Assembly: GCF_030160115.1 (NCBI RefSeq)
Contig: NZ_BSNS01000034.1
Location: forward strand, 1 to 64,000
Length of the DNA stretch: 64,000 bases
Reading direction: 5' to 3'
From: Devosia nitrariae
Lineage (GTDB): Bacteria > Pseudomonadota > Alphaproteobacteria > Rhizobiales > Devosiaceae
Numbering within the stretch: the first letter of the stretch is position 1; each line of letters begins with the position of its first letter. Position numbers and translations under genes: made by a program. Shown here in pieces: positions 35,423 through 43,499 of the stretch. The notes beneath the pieces are model-generated. The model did no database searches, was not told the DNA's origin, and saw nothing but the letters and a program-made list of their open reading frames with translations.

Positions 35423-36826
35423 ATGACCGAGACGCCGCACAACACCAAGAAGCTGTTCATCAAGACCTACGGGTGCCAGATGAACGTCTATGACAGCGAC
35501 CGCATGGCGGACGCTCTGGCTCCGCACGGCTATGAGACCACCGCCGAGATCGGTGAAGCCGACCTGGTGCTGCTCAATACCTGTCACATCCGCGAAAAGG
35601 CTTCCGAGAAGGTCTTTTCCGAGCTCGGACGCTTGAAGATTCTGCGCGAGGCCCGTCGCGCCAATGGCAAGGACATGAAGATCGGGGTGGCGGGGTGCGT
35701 CGCACAGGCCGAGGGCGAAGAGATCATCGCCCGCTCGCCGGTCGTCGACCTCGTCTTCGGGCCGCAGGCCTATCACCGGCTGCCGGACCTTATCGTCAAG
35801 TCCGAGAGCGGCCAGGTCGTCGATACGGATTTCCCGCAAGAGGACAAGTTCGAGCACCTGCCGGCCGCAAGGAAAGAGGTCACCATCAAGCGGGGCCTCA
35901 CCGCCTTCCTGACCGTCCAGGAAGGGTGCGACAAGTTCTGCTCGTTCTGCGTCGTGCCCTATACGCGCGGCGCCGAGGTGTCGCGGCCGGTTGCCCAGGT
36001 GATCGCCGAGGCGCGCGGGCTCGTCGAGGCGGGGGTCAAGGAGATCACGCTGCTCGGCCAGAACGTCAACGCCTATCACGGCCTCGACCAGAACGGCCGG
36101 TCGGTCGGTCTCGGCGAACTCGCCTTTCTCCTTGCCAAGATTCCCGGGCTCGAGCGCCTGCGCTACACAACCAGCCATCCGCGCGACATGGACGACGCGC
36201 TGATCGCGGCCCACCGCGACCTGCCTCTCCTGATGCCTTATCTTCATCTGCCGGTGCAGTCCGGCTCGGACCCAATCCTCAAGGCCATGAACCGGCGTCA
36301 TACGGCCGCCGAATACTTGACGCTCATTGAGCGCATCAAGGCGGCGCGGCCCGATATGGCCCTTTCGGGCGACTTCATCGTCGGCTTCCCCGGCGAGACC
36401 GAGGTCGATTTCGAGGCGACTCTCGCCATGGTGCGCGAGGTCGGCTACGCCTCGGCCTTCTCCTTCAAATACTCGCTACGCCCGGGAACGCCCGGCGCGG
36501 AACTCGCGGACCAGGTTCCCGAGGAGATCAAGGCCGAACGGCTGGCCCGCCTGCAGGAGCTGATCAACGCCCAAATGGCCGCCTTCAACCGGTCGTGCGT
36601 CGGTAGAACGCTGCCGGTGCTGATCGAGCGACCCGGGCGCAATGCTGGACAGGTCGGCGGGCGCTCGCCCTACCTGCAGGCGGTACACCTGGAAGGCTCC
36701 GGAGACCTCATCGGACACATCCTGCCGGTCGAGATCACCGGGGTCGGAAAAAACTCGATTGAGGGGAAATTGTCACGAGACACGCAACGGAAATCTGCTA
36801 GCCTTGTTGAGTCTCGCGTGGCGTAA
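35423..36826 (+). CDS. miaB: tRNA-2-methylthio-N6-dimethylallyladenosine synthase MiaB
   Basis: 467 residues. N-terminal MTTase domain (KTYGCQMNVYDSDRMAD with its Cys, then CHIREKA and GCVAQAEG), radical-SAM cluster CDKFCSFCVVPYTRGAE, and C-terminal TRAM domain. Adds the methylthio group to position 37 of tRNAs reading UNN codons. First gene of the conserved miaB-phoH-ybeY-corC block. Confidence 0.96.
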   Translation: MTETPHNTKKLFIKTYGCQMNVYDSDRMADALAPHGYETTAEIGEADLVLLNTCHIREKASEKVFSELGRLKILREARRANGKDMKIGVAGCVAQAEGEEIIARSPVVDLVFGPQAYHRLPDLIVKSESGQVVDTDFPQEDKFEHLPAARKEVTIKRGLTAFLTVQEGCDKFCSFCVVPYTRGAEVSRPVAQVIAEARGLVEAGVKEITLLGQNVNAYHGLDQNGRSVGLGELAFLLAKIPGLERLRYTTSHPRDMDDALIAAHRDLPLLMPYLHLPVQSGSDPILKAMNRRHTAAEYLTLIERIKAARPDMALSGDFIVGFPGETEVDFEATLAMVREVGYASAFSFKYSLRPGTPGAELADQVPEEIKAERLARLQELINAQMAAFNRSCVGRTLPVLIERPGRNAGQVGGRSPYLQAVHLEGSGDLIGHILPVEITGVGKNSIEGKLSRDTQRKSASLVESRVA

Positions 36827-36835
36827 TCCGCGCCC

Positions 36836-37927
36836 GTGAACGGTTCTGATCGTGAACAGTTCTTATGGAGCGCTTCAAGCTTGAGCAGGCATTTGGCACC
36901 GACCGCCGACAACGCACTCGCATCCCATCTCGAACTCGCTTTTGAAGACAACCGTCTGGTCGCCCAGCTCTACGGCGATTTCGACCAGAACCTGGCGCTG
37001 ATCGAACAGCGCCTCGAGGTTTCGGCTAGTCCGCGCGGCAACCACGTCATGCTCAAGGGCCCTGCCTCGGCCGTCGACCAAGCCCGCCGGGTGCTGGAAT
37101 CGCTCTATGCCATGCTCGAGGAAGGCCGCTCGATCGAGATCTCGGACGTCGACGGCGTCATTCGCATGATCGAGACCGAAGACAGCCAGCTGACCCTGCC
37201 GACGCTTGAGCGCAAGGGTAAGGTCAGGATGGCGCAGATCGCCACGCGCAAAGCGACGATCGTTGCGCGCACCCCCGCCCAGGACGCCTATATGCGAGCC
37301 ATGGATCGGGCCGAGCTTATCTTCGGCATCGGGCCGGCGGGCACCGGCAAGACCTATCTGGCGGTCGCCTATGCGGCCTCGCTTCTCGAGCGCGGCGACA
37401 TCAACCGCATCATCCTCTCGCGCCCAGCGGTCGAGGCGGGTGAGCGGCTGGGGTTCCTGCCCGGCGACATGAAGGAAAAGGTCGACCCGTACCTGCGTCC
37501 GCTCTACGACGCGCTCTATGACATGATGAAGCCTGAGCATGTGGAGCGCTGCATCACCTCCGGCATCATCGAAGTCGCGCCGCTGGCCTTCATGCGGGGA
37601 CGCACGCTCGCCAATGCCGTCGTCATTCTCGACGAGGCGCAGAACACCACATCGATGCAGATGAAGATGTTCCTGACCCGGCTCGGCGAGAATTCCAAGA
37701 TGATCGTCACGGGCGATCCAACCCAGGTCGATCTGCCGCGAGGCGAAAAATCGGGCTTGGTGGAAGCCGTGCGACTGCTCGAAGGCGTCGAGGGCATCCA
37801 TATGGCCCGCTTCTCGGATAAGGACGTGGTGCGCCACGCGCTCGTTGGACGGATTGTCAGGGCCTATGAGCAGGACTTCGAGGCGCGCATGACCGCCGAG
37901 CAGAAGGCCGAAGGGATACGCAGCTGA
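36836..37927 (+). CDS. phoH: PhoH family ATPase
   Basis: Up to 363 residues. N-terminal KH-like segment, then the PhoH P-loop GPAGTGKTYLAV and Walker B VVILDEAQNTT. RNA-associated helicase/ATPase linked with YbeY in rRNA maturation. Start at GTG 36836, or TTG 36881 which better matches the usual family length and has GGAG ten bases upstream. Ends overlapping ybeY. Confidence 0.93.
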   Translation: MNGSDREQFLWSASSLSRHLAPTADNALASHLELAFEDNRLVAQLYGDFDQNLALIEQRLEVSASPRGNHVMLKGPASAVDQARRVLESLYAMLEEGRSIEISDVDGVIRMIETEDSQLTLPTLERKGKVRMAQIATRKATIVARTPAQDAYMRAMDRAELIFGIGPAGTGKTYLAVAYAASLLERGDINRIILSRPAVEAGERLGFLPGDMKEKVDPYLRPLYDALYDMMKPEHVERCITSGIIEVAPLAFMRGRTLANAVVILDEAQNTTSMQMKMFLTRLGENSKMIVTGDPTQVDLPRGEKSGLVEAVRLLEGVEGIHMARFSDKDVVRHALVGRIVRAYEQDFEARMTAEQKAEGIRS

Positions 37928-38400
37928 GCGCCGATTTCCCGCTCGAGATCGACGTCATCCGCACCGACGAGGCCTGGCCGGAGGAGCTCGAGACCGTTGC
38001 CCATCGCGCAGTGCGGGAAGCCCTTGCCGGCAGCGGTGCGCAGCTTTCAGGGCCGGCGGAGCTTTCGATCGTCCTCACCGACGATGCAGAGCAGCGCGAG
38101 CTGAATCGCGAGTGGCGCGGCAAGGATGCTTCGACCAATGTATTGAGCTTCCCGCAGATCGAGCCCTTCGGGCCGGTTGCGGGCATTCTGGGCGACATCA
38201 CACTCGCCCGCGAAACCGTCGCGCGCGAAGCCGAGGATCTCGGCAAGCCCTTCGTCCATCATTTCACCCACCTCGTGGTGCATGGATTCCTGCATATTCT
38301 GGGATATGATCACCTCGAAGAGGCCGAGGCCCTTCAAATGGAGGGCCTCGAGACCCAGATATTGGCGAGGCTTGGGGTGGAAGACCCCTATGCAGACTAG
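37924..38400 (+). CDS. ybeY: Endoribonuclease YbeY, apparent CTG start
   Basis: 158 residues if it begins at CTG 37924. Metal-binding motif HGFLHILGYDH is near the C-terminus and NREWRGKDASTNVLSFP is typical. The family's first strand (PLEIDVIRTDEAW) is encoded here but no ATG, GTG or TTG precedes it in frame after the TGA at 37867; the first standard start is GTG 38011, which would delete that strand. The CTG overlaps the phoH TGA as CTGA, mirroring the usual ATGA coupling. Role: 16S rRNA 3' maturation and ribosome quality control. Confidence 0.88.
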   Translation: MSADFPLEIDVIRTDEAWPEELETVAHRAVREALAGSGAQLSGPAELSIVLTDDAEQRELNREWRGKDASTNVLSFPQIEPFGPVAGILGDITLARETVAREAEDLGKPFVHHFTHLVVHGFLHILGYDHLEEAEALQMEGLETQILARLGVEDPYAD

Positions 38401-38483
38401 GTTCTGCAGCCCTGGCCTGACGGTTCAGGTTGCAGGCCGACCTTTGAAGAGGACAGATAGCCGCCCTTTGGCGGCAAGAAACG

Positions 38484-39518
38484 ATGACCGACAGCGACAT
38501 ACGCGGGACGCAGCGCGCGTCCGATACACAATCCGAACCTCCCTCTAGCACCGCCCTCGCGGTATCGCGGGGGCCCAGTCTCTGGCAGAGGCTCAAGGCG
38601 CTCTGGGCTTTGCGCACCGTCTCGCTGCGCGACGACCTGGAAGTGGCGCTCGATGGCCATGGCGGGGACGAGACCACGGATTTTTCCGAGAGCGAGCGGC
38701 TCATCCTCAAGAACGTCCTCAAGCTCCGGCAGGTGTCGGTCGAGGACGTGATGGTCGAGCGGTCCGACATCGAGGCCGTCGAGATCGACGCCACCCTCGG
38801 CACGCTCATTGCCAAGTTCCGCGAAGTCGGCCACTCGCGACTGCCGATCTACGAGGAAAGCCTCGACAACATCCTGGGCTTCATTCACGTCAAGGATGCC
38901 CTCGGCAGGATCACGGGCAAGGTGACGGACCCGGAAAAGGAAATTCCGGTCAAGCTCAACTCGCCGGCCCTGCGGCAAAAGCTCTCAAAGCTCGGCATCA
39001 TGCGGACCGCCATGTACGTGCCGACCTCCATGCCGGTTGGAGACCTCCTGCAACAGATGCGGGCAGGACGCGTTCACATGGCCGTCGTCGTCGACGAGTA
39101 TGGCGGCACGGATGGTCTGGTGACCATCGAGGACCTGCTCGAGGCCGTTGTCGGCGAGATCGAGGACGAGCATGACGAACTGGCGGTCTCACTCATCCGC
39201 AAGGTCGGCCCCGATACCTATATCGCGGACGCGCGCGCCGAGCTCGAGGACGTCGCGGCCCTCCTCGGGCCCGACTTCGATCCCAGCGAATATGCCGAAG
39301 ACGTCGATACGCTCGGCGGCCTCGTCTTCGATCTTGCCGGGTACGTCCCGTCGCGCGGCGAAGTGGTGACGCGCCTTGCCAATTTCGATTTCGAGATCCT
39401 CGCCTCCGACAGCCGCCGCGTGAAGCGCATCCGCATCCGCCGCAAGAAGCCGGCGGAGCCCGAGGTGCTGGCGATCACCGATCAGCGCGGCGAAACGGAC
39501 CGGGCGGCGGCGGAATAG
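38484..39518 (+). CDS. CorC/HlyC-type CBS-domain protein
   Basis: 344 residues. Tandem CBS domains (VEDVMVERSDIEAVEID, RLPIYEESLDNILGFIHVKD, VDEYGGTDGLVTIEDLLEAVVGEI) and a C-terminal CorC_HlyC domain. No DUF21 membrane part, so cytosolic. Thought to act with magnesium efflux or envelope functions. Conserved after ybeY; here the lnt gene that normally follows is absent. Confidence 0.9.
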   Translation: MTDSDIRGTQRASDTQSEPPSSTALAVSRGPSLWQRLKALWALRTVSLRDDLEVALDGHGGDETTDFSESERLILKNVLKLRQVSVEDVMVERSDIEAVEIDATLGTLIAKFREVGHSRLPIYEESLDNILGFIHVKDALGRITGKVTDPEKEIPVKLNSPALRQKLSKLGIMRTAMYVPTSMPVGDLLQQMRAGRVHMAVVVDEYGGTDGLVTIEDLLEAVVGEIEDEHDELAVSLIRKVGPDTYIADARAELEDVAALLGPDFDPSEYAEDVDTLGGLVFDLAGYVPSRGEVVTRLANFDFEILASDSRRVKRIRIRRKKPAEPEVLAITDQRGETDRAAAE

Positions 39519-39531
39519 GGCGATCGCCTTT

Positions 39532-39626
39532 CCCGTTCTGATTGAATCAGAACGGGGCGCTAAATTGTTGAATTGTCGTGTTTTCGAACCGCAAAAGTGG
39601 TACCCACTTTTGCTGAAAACGCTCTA
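39532..39626. repeat. Dispersed palindromic element, copy C
   Basis: Perfect 12-base inverted repeat (39532-39543 and 39545-39556) then, 35 bases on, GCAAAAGTGG-TAC-CCACTTTTGC (39591-39613) and GAAAACGCTCTAG. Same arrangement as copy D: long hairpin plus a GCAAAA...TTTTGC palindrome. Could also end corC transcripts. Confidence 0.65.
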
Positions 39627-39638
39627 GGGGGGCGAGGG

Positions 39639-40559
39639 ATGGCGGTTCACCGGCTGGTTGCGACGGCCTGGCATAACGTGCTGGCCACGATTGCGCCGGT
39701 GCTGACCGTTGCCGACGGCGACACGGTGATCACCGAAACCCTCGATGCCGGCGGCAGCGACCGGGACGGCGTCCGACGTTGGCATGGGCCCAATCCGATG
39801 AACGGGCCCATCGCGGTCGATGGCGCTGAGCCCGGCGATGCGCTTTGCGTCGAGATCGTGCGCATGAGCCCGATCCGTGCGACGGGTTGGACCAGATCGG
39901 TGCTGGCGCCCAATGTCGTCGACCCGCAACGCGCCCGGGACTTGCCGCCGCGGGAGACCGCCACCTGGCTCATCGATGGAGATGCCGGCACAGTGAGGCT
40001 CGAGCACTCTCCAGAGGGACTCGAGCACCTCGTCCTGCCGCTTGCCCCGATGATCGGGTGCTTCGGCGTCGCGCCGAGCCTTGGTCAGGCCTTCTCGACG
40101 GCAACCAGCGCCAACAATGGCGGCAACATGGACTATCGCGGCTTCGGGCCGGGGTGCCGGGTGTGGCTTCCGGTCTTCGTGCCCGGGGCGCTGTTCTTCC
40201 TTGGCGATTGCCATGCGATACAGGGAGACGGAGAGATCGTCGGCACCGGGGTCGAAACCTCTTTTGAAGTCGAGGTGCGTCTCAGCCTCGACAAGCGCCG
40301 TTCCCTCGAATGGCCACGCGGCGAGACCGCCGATGCGATCTTCACGGCCGGCAATGCCCGGCCTCTCGACCAGGCGCTCCAGCACGCAACGACCGAGATG
40401 CTCGACTGGCTCATGGCCGACTACGGGCTTAACGCCACAGCCGCCAGCCACCTCATGGGCCAGGTGGTGCGTTATGAAGTCGGGAACGTCTACGACCCGG
40501 CCTACACCATGATCTGCAAGATCGAGAAACGCTGGCTGCCAAAACGGCGCGGCCAATAA
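39639..40559 (+). CDS. Acetamidase/formamidase family hydrolase
   Basis: 306 residues from the ATG at 39639. FmdA/AmdA family: GPxPMNGPIAVDGAEPGD near the N-terminus, PMIGCFGVAP, and NNGGNMD in the middle, FLGDCHAIQGDGEIVG after it. Hydrolyses short amides to acid and ammonia. It occupies the position where lnt is expected behind corC and has its own terminator, so it is probably an independent unit. Confidence 0.87.
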   Translation: MAVHRLVATAWHNVLATIAPVLTVADGDTVITETLDAGGSDRDGVRRWHGPNPMNGPIAVDGAEPGDALCVEIVRMSPIRATGWTRSVLAPNVVDPQRARDLPPRETATWLIDGDAGTVRLEHSPEGLEHLVLPLAPMIGCFGVAPSLGQAFSTATSANNGGNMDYRGFGPGCRVWLPVFVPGALFFLGDCHAIQGDGEIVGTGVETSFEVEVRLSLDKRRSLEWPRGETADAIFTAGNARPLDQALQHATTEMLDWLMADYGLNATAASHLMGQVVRYEVGNVYDPAYTMICKIEKRWLPKRRGQ

Positions 40560-40560
40560 A

Positions 40561-40587
40561 AGCCCCGGACGATGGCGGGGCTCTTCT
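40561..40587 (+). terminator. Terminator after acetamidase gene
   Basis: AGCCCCG (40561-40567) pairs with CGGGGCT (40576-40582) and is followed by CTTCT. Stem begins one base after the stop codon. Confidence 0.75.
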
Positions 40588-40628
40588 GTCGGATATTGTT
40601 GTGGCCCAAGGCCCTCAATACCCACGGA

Positions 40629-40708
40629 GTCATTCCCGCGAAAAGCGGGAACCTCCGTTTCCTTTGCCGGCCCTGCCAACAGAGTTCCCCGCTTTCGCGG
40701 GGATGACC
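40629..40708. repeat. Inverted pair of REP-like hairpins
   Basis: GTCATTCCCGCG-AAAA-GCGGGAAC at 40629-40652 and its inverted, slightly diverged partner GTTCCCCGC-TTTC-GCGGGGATGAC at about 40684-40708. This paired layout is typical of REP doublets. Between the convergent acetamidase and nfuA genes. Confidence 0.7.
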
Positions 40709-40748
40709 CGGTGTTGGCGGGTACCCAAGGTCAACACATCCAGACCTG

Positions 40749-41318
40749 CTAGACCTGCTCGACGTGCTCGACGCCGGGAACGAAATGCCGCAGCAGGTTT
40801 TCGATGCCGCTCTTCAAGGTCGCCGTCGAGGACGGGCAGCCCGAGCAAGCACCCTGCATGTGCAGGAAGACCGTGCCTTCCTTGTAGCCCTTGAAGGTGA
40901 TGTCGCCGCCGTCCATGGCGACGGCAGGGCGCACGCGGGTCGAGAGCAGTTCCTTGATCACCTCGACGGTCTCGGAATCCTCCTCGTCGAAGAACTCCTC
41001 GGTTTGCGCGGCGAGCTCGGCAGCGGTCGGGCCGCCCTCGCCGATCACCGGCTTGCCGGACAGGAAATGGTCCATGATGACACCGAGGATGGCGGGCTTG
41101 ATATGGGCCCAGTTGGTGTCGTCCTTGGTCACCGAGATGAAATCGGACCCGAGAAAGACGCCGCTCACGCCGGGGACCTCAAACAGCGCGGCGGCAAGCG
41201 GGGAGGCCGCCGCCGATTCGCCCGAGCGGAAATCGCGCGGTTCGCCAGGCAGCACGTCGCGACCGGGCAGGAATTTCAAGGTCGCCGGATTGGGCGTGGC
41301 TTCGGTCTGGATGAACAT
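40749..41318 (-). CDS. nfuA: Iron-sulfur cluster carrier NfuA
   Basis: 189 residues. N-terminal degenerate A-type-like Nfu_N domain (MFIQTEATPNPATLKFLPG) and C-terminal NifU domain with the cluster-binding GACSGCPSS. Delivers Fe-S clusters to apo-proteins. A perfect Irr-type iron box lies 33 bases upstream of the start, so expression is probably tied to iron/heme status. Confidence 0.93.
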   Translation of the reverse strand: MFIQTEATPNPATLKFLPGRDVLPGEPRDFRSGESAAASPLAAALFEVPGVSGVFLGSDFISVTKDDTNWAHIKPAILGVIMDHFLSGKPVIGEGGPTAAELAAQTEEFFDEEDSETVEVIKELLSTRVRPAVAMDGGDITFKGYKEGTVFLHMQGACSGCPSSTATLKSGIENLLRHFVPGVEHVEQV

Positions 41319-41351
41319 GTGGTCTTCCTTGCGGATCGGCGCGGGAATGGC

Positions 41352-41368
41352 TTTAGAATGCTTCTAAA
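41352..41368. promoter_or_regulatory. Iron control element (Irr box) upstream of nfuA
   Basis: TTTAGAA-TGC-TTCTAAA, a perfect palindrome matching the ICE consensus (TTTAGAA-N3-TTCTAAA, from memory of Irr studies in Bradyrhizobium and Rhizobium). 33 bases before the nfuA ATG, where Irr binding would modulate transcription under iron limitation. Confidence 0.78.
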
Positions 41369-41496
41369 ATAGGGGTGCCGGACGCGTGGCGCAAGGTATT
41401 TCGCCTTGCGCATCTTGTCCAGCGCCGCATCCCGCTCTACCGGCAGCGACGAAGCGCCGCGCAGACGGCAAACTAGCCGGGAGCTAGAACCAACAC

Positions 41497-41793
41497 ATGA
41501 TCAGGCTCTTCCGTATCGTCGCGCTCGTCGAAGGCGTTACGACCGTCGCACTCTTCCTTGTCGCCATGCCATTGAAATACGCCTTCAACATGCCGTTCCT
41601 GACCCAGCCGGTCGGCGCCATCCATGGCCTGGCGTTCCTCGCCTATATCGGGGCGATGTGGGTCTGCCTTCGCGACTACGACTTCTCGGCCAGGGATTGG
41701 GGTCGCACGGCGCTCGCCGCGTTCCTGCCGTTCGGCACCTTCCTCAACGACCCGTTCCTGCGACGCAGGCAGTCGGCAGCCGAAGCCGGCTAG
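41497..41793 (+). CDS. DUF3817 membrane protein
   Basis: 98 residues, three predicted helices. Family marks LVEGVTTVALF, MPLKYAF, GAIHGLAFLAYI and LPFGTFLNDPFLRR. Function unknown. GGGAGCTAG upstream. Convergent with the sulfotransferase gene; the two stop codons overlap in the tetramer CTAG at 41790-41793. Confidence 0.83.
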   Translation: MIRLFRIVALVEGVTTVALFLVAMPLKYAFNMPFLTQPVGAIHGLAFLAYIGAMWVCLRDYDFSARDWGRTALAAFLPFGTFLNDPFLRRRQSAAEAG

Positions 41794-42797
41794 GCGGTCG
41801 TTTTTTCGGTATCTTCTTTACCCGGGAGAGCCGCACGTTCCGGGACCATGCTCTCCTTGAGCCGTGGATCGCCGCCGCGGCGCCCTTCCGCCAGCCATAA
41901 GGCGCAGTCGGGCGGAAGCATCGTCTGTGCCTTGGCTTCATAGAGGGCGAGATCCTCCTCGCGCGCGACGCCGCGCCAACGACCATTGGTGCCCTTGTAG
42001 AGAAAAGTCCGGCTCCCCTCCCGGAAATGCGACCCCGCCATGCCGAGAAGCTGATCGCCGTCGCGGCGCATGGCATCGAAGCCCGCGGCCTCCACCAGCC
42101 CGGGCCACTTTTCCGGTGCGATTTCTATCTGCAGGAAGTCCGCGACACGACGCATTTCCCCGGCAAGGTCCTGCTTCATATCACTGTAGTGGACGAAAAG
42201 AACATTCGGCCGGGCGCGGCCTTGCCACCAGCTTTTTTCGAACTGGAAGTAAGAAAAATTGGGCAGGCCTTCCCCGTGTTCTGCGTTCAGGCCCTCGGTT
42301 ATCCACCTGTGAAAGAAATCGGCAGGGTCCGCCAGCACGGGAGGGTAAGGTCGCCCAACCACATCATCCTCGAGGCCGGCTTCGCTCAGCCTTTCGACGG
42401 CTGTGCTGGTAAAGCCGGCTACGTGGTTGTGAAACGAGAAGGCGGCATCGCGTCCGTCTCTCCCGACGTGGATATATTTCACCTCGTCGTAAAATGGCAG
42501 TCCGTCGAGCGGAAGGTGCGACTTCAAGAACCGGCGGTGCTCCTGCGCCTCGATGTGTGCGATCACGTTCTCGATGGGTGCCACAAAGCGCTGGTCGAGC
42601 CAGGGAGAGAGCTCGGCAAGCGACCGCGGCTCCGTCGTCTGAAAGACGAGAAGGCTGACGATCCTCTGCATCCAGGTGGTGCCGGATTTCGGATAGGTGG
42701 CGATGACGACATCGTCGGACCGCGGCCTGTAATGGCTCCAGCGCCGGCTGTCGGCGGCCCAGCTGCGGTATTCGCGTGTTGCAGGCTCGAGAAGCAT
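41790..42797 (-). CDS. PAPS-dependent sulfotransferase
   Basis: About 335 residues from the ATG at 42797 (GAGGGGG upstream). The 5'-phosphosulfate loop YPKSGTTWMQRIV is near residue 35 and the 3'-phosphate motif region (YIHVGRDGRDAAFSFHNH) near 115; the C-terminal GTNGRWRG fits the family. Transfers sulfate from PAPS to a hydroxyl, acceptor unknown. No PAPS-synthesis genes nearby. It splits the usual nfuA-UspA-trpS grouping, suggesting acquisition. Confidence 0.88.
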   Translation of the reverse strand: MLLEPATREYRSWAADSRRWSHYRPRSDDVVIATYPKSGTTWMQRIVSLLVFQTTEPRSLAELSPWLDQRFVAPIENVIAHIEAQEHRRFLKSHLPLDGLPFYDEVKYIHVGRDGRDAAFSFHNHVAGFTSTAVERLSEAGLEDDVVGRPYPPVLADPADFFHRWITEGLNAEHGEGLPNFSYFQFEKSWWQGRARPNVLFVHYSDMKQDLAGEMRRVADFLQIEIAPEKWPGLVEAAGFDAMRRDGDQLLGMAGSHFREGSRTFLYKGTNGRWRGVAREEDLALYEAKAQTMLPPDCALWLAEGRRGGDPRLKESMVPERAALPGKEDTEKTTA

Positions 42798-42922
42798 GGC
42801 ATCCCCCTCGCTTCCCACCCAATGGCAGACAGTACTCCCGCCTTCGATCGGCAGCAATCGGTGTCTTCCAAGGGTTGGAGAAGGAGGGGGCGGCCGAGTC
42901 GCTGCAACCGAGGCACCCGCGG

Positions 42923-42973
42923 ATGCGTGCCTATTACGATCGCAACGCCGGCCTGAACCTCATCAAGGCCTAG
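42923..42973 (+). pseudogene. ilvC: Remnant of ilvC (ketol-acid reductoisomerase) 5' end
   Basis: Seventeen codons reading MRAYYDRNAGLNLIKA then stop. This matches the nearly invariant N-terminus of class I IlvC (MRVYYDRDADLNLIK) at about 13 of 15 positions, directly before the Rossmann fold, all of which is missing. The stop overlaps the stop of the UspA gene. A chance match of this length is unlikely. Confidence 0.7.
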
Positions 42974-43470
42974 CAGATGGCGATGATCTCCTCGTCGCTC
43001 ATGTGGCCCGGCACGATGGTCAGGGGGATGAGCATCGAGTTCGAGCGTGAGGCGAAGTGGGTGACGAGCGGACCCGGCCCGTCGCCCGACTTGGACGCGG
43101 CCAGCACGAGGATAGCTATATCGCGGTCGCGGCTGATGACCTCCTCGATCTGCTCGGCTCCGCGCCCCTCGCGGATGACCGATTCGACCTTGACGTCGCC
43201 GATGTCGCGGATGCGCCTGAGGCGAACGTCGAGATTGCGCTCCGCCTCCTCGATGGCTTCGGCGCGCAGCACTTCCTCGACGCCGAGGCCATGGAACTCG
43301 GGCGGCTCGATGACGCTCATCAACACCACCGTGCCGCCGGTTCGATGCACCCGCCAGGCCGCGAAGGTGACGGCGCGGTCGCATTCCTCGGTCTCGTCGA
43401 CAACGACGAGGAACTTACGCTTGTACTCGGTTTGGGAAACCACACTCGCCTCCCTGAATTGCACGGTCAT
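42970..43470 (-). CDS. Universal stress protein (UspA family)
   Basis: 166 residues from the ATG at 43470. UspA fold: FLVVVDETEECDRAV at the start, EAERNLDVRLRRI in the middle, and the C-terminal strand LIPLTIVPG. The G-2x-G-9x-G ATP loop is not clearly complete, so ATP binding is uncertain. Sits 30 bases downstream of trpS, a common alphaproteobacterial pairing. Confidence 0.87.
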   Translation of the reverse strand: MTVQFREASVVSQTEYKRKFLVVVDETEECDRAVTFAAWRVHRTGGTVVLMSVIEPPEFHGLGVEEVLRAEAIEEAERNLDVRLRRIRDIGDVKVESVIREGRGAEQIEEVISRDRDIAILVLAASKSGDGPGPLVTHFASRSNSMLIPLTIVPGHMSDEEIIAIC

Positions 43471-43499
43471 GCTGCCACCCACATCGCCTGACGGCAAGC

